From: a virus
Length of the DNA: 41,785 nucleotides
Virus record (IMG/VR): IMGVR_UViG_3300009080_000026
Span: 1 to 41,785 of that record
Direction: 5' to 3' (one strand)
Positions 41,773-41,785 of the stretch are shown piece after piece. The first letter of the stretch is position 1. Each line of letters starts with the position of its first letter. The position numbers and the translations under genes are program-made. The notes beneath the pieces are model-generated. The model saw only the letters and a program-made list of their open reading frames with translations, was not told the origin of the DNA and ran no database searches.

Positions 41773-41785
41773 GTTTATAATACAT

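Noticed and set aside
1-41785. CRISPR array, tRNA genes, insertion sequences, inteins or group I introns
   Set aside because: I looked for regularly spaced repeats, cloverleaf patterns, transposase motifs and homing-endonuclease motifs and recognised none; a dedicated tRNA or intron search was not possible.

Overview
The window is a 41.8-kb piece of a large, AT-rich, T4-like tailed phage (contractile-tail myovirus) genome. Recognisable T4-type genes include the portal gp20, head-completion nuclease gp4, baseplate proteins gp25, gp53, a gp27-like hub and a gp5-like spike, primase gp61, helicase UvsW, DNA ligase gp30 and part of DNA polymerase gp43. No Shine-Dalgarno sites are evident. Starts are preceded by A-rich leaders, often TAAAA or with A at -3 and -6, which is the pattern known from Flavobacterium and other Bacteroidota. 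A Bacteroidota (flavobacterial) host is therefore the best guess; no host gene is present to prove it.

Layout. 1-1757 (minus): seven tiny tightly overlapping ORFs plus a partial NlpC/P60-like gene, with a repeated initiation leader at most junctions. 1755-4147 (minus): DNA ligase, Fpg/Nei glycosylase and a small ORF. 4212-7373 (plus): four probable internal-head/unknown proteins, a neck-like protein and gp25. 7381-13596 (minus): portal, a virion-assembly-region protein, gp4, a small acidic protein, primase, and a C-terminal-only, frame-broken gp43 DNA polymerase. 13646-15459 (plus): unknown, PhoH-like ATPase and a small protein. 15498-19323 (minus): UvsW, a UvsY candidate, amidase endolysin and two small unknowns. 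19400-31417 (plus): a deoxynucleotide-kinase-like protein, a polynucleotide-ligase/NMNAT fusion, several predicted capsid-targeted proteins, a holin-like membrane protein and the baseplate/hub/spike module. 31414-33052 (minus): a DUF115/sialyltransferase-like protein, HAD phosphatase and GH16 glycosidase. 33144-35090 (plus): methyltransferase, tandem SET-like protein and ATP-grasp ligase. 35146-41772 (minus): a glycan operon with NeuB, a WlbA/WbpB dehydrogenase, an LpxA-like acyltransferase, four glycosyltransferases and a methyltransferase.

How the parts work together. The replication and recombination genes (ligase, primase, polymerase fragment, UvsW, UvsY candidate, PhoH) are interleaved with head and tail genes in short divergent blocks. 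Many otherwise unrelated proteins begin with a short basic/aromatic stretch ending in [L/I]-x-E, the cleavage site of the T4 prohead protease. I infer that they are packaged into the head as internal or ejected proteins. The last 10 kb is accessory: it probably builds and attaches an acidic sugar glycan (on virion or host surface) and includes an unusual protein-modification trio. The most unusual items are the split polymerase, the capsid-targeting family, the repeated start leader read in three frames, the ligase/NMNAT fusion, and the tandem-SET operon. No tRNA, CRISPR array or insertion sequence was recognised, and no gene-free stretch exceeds about 100 bases.
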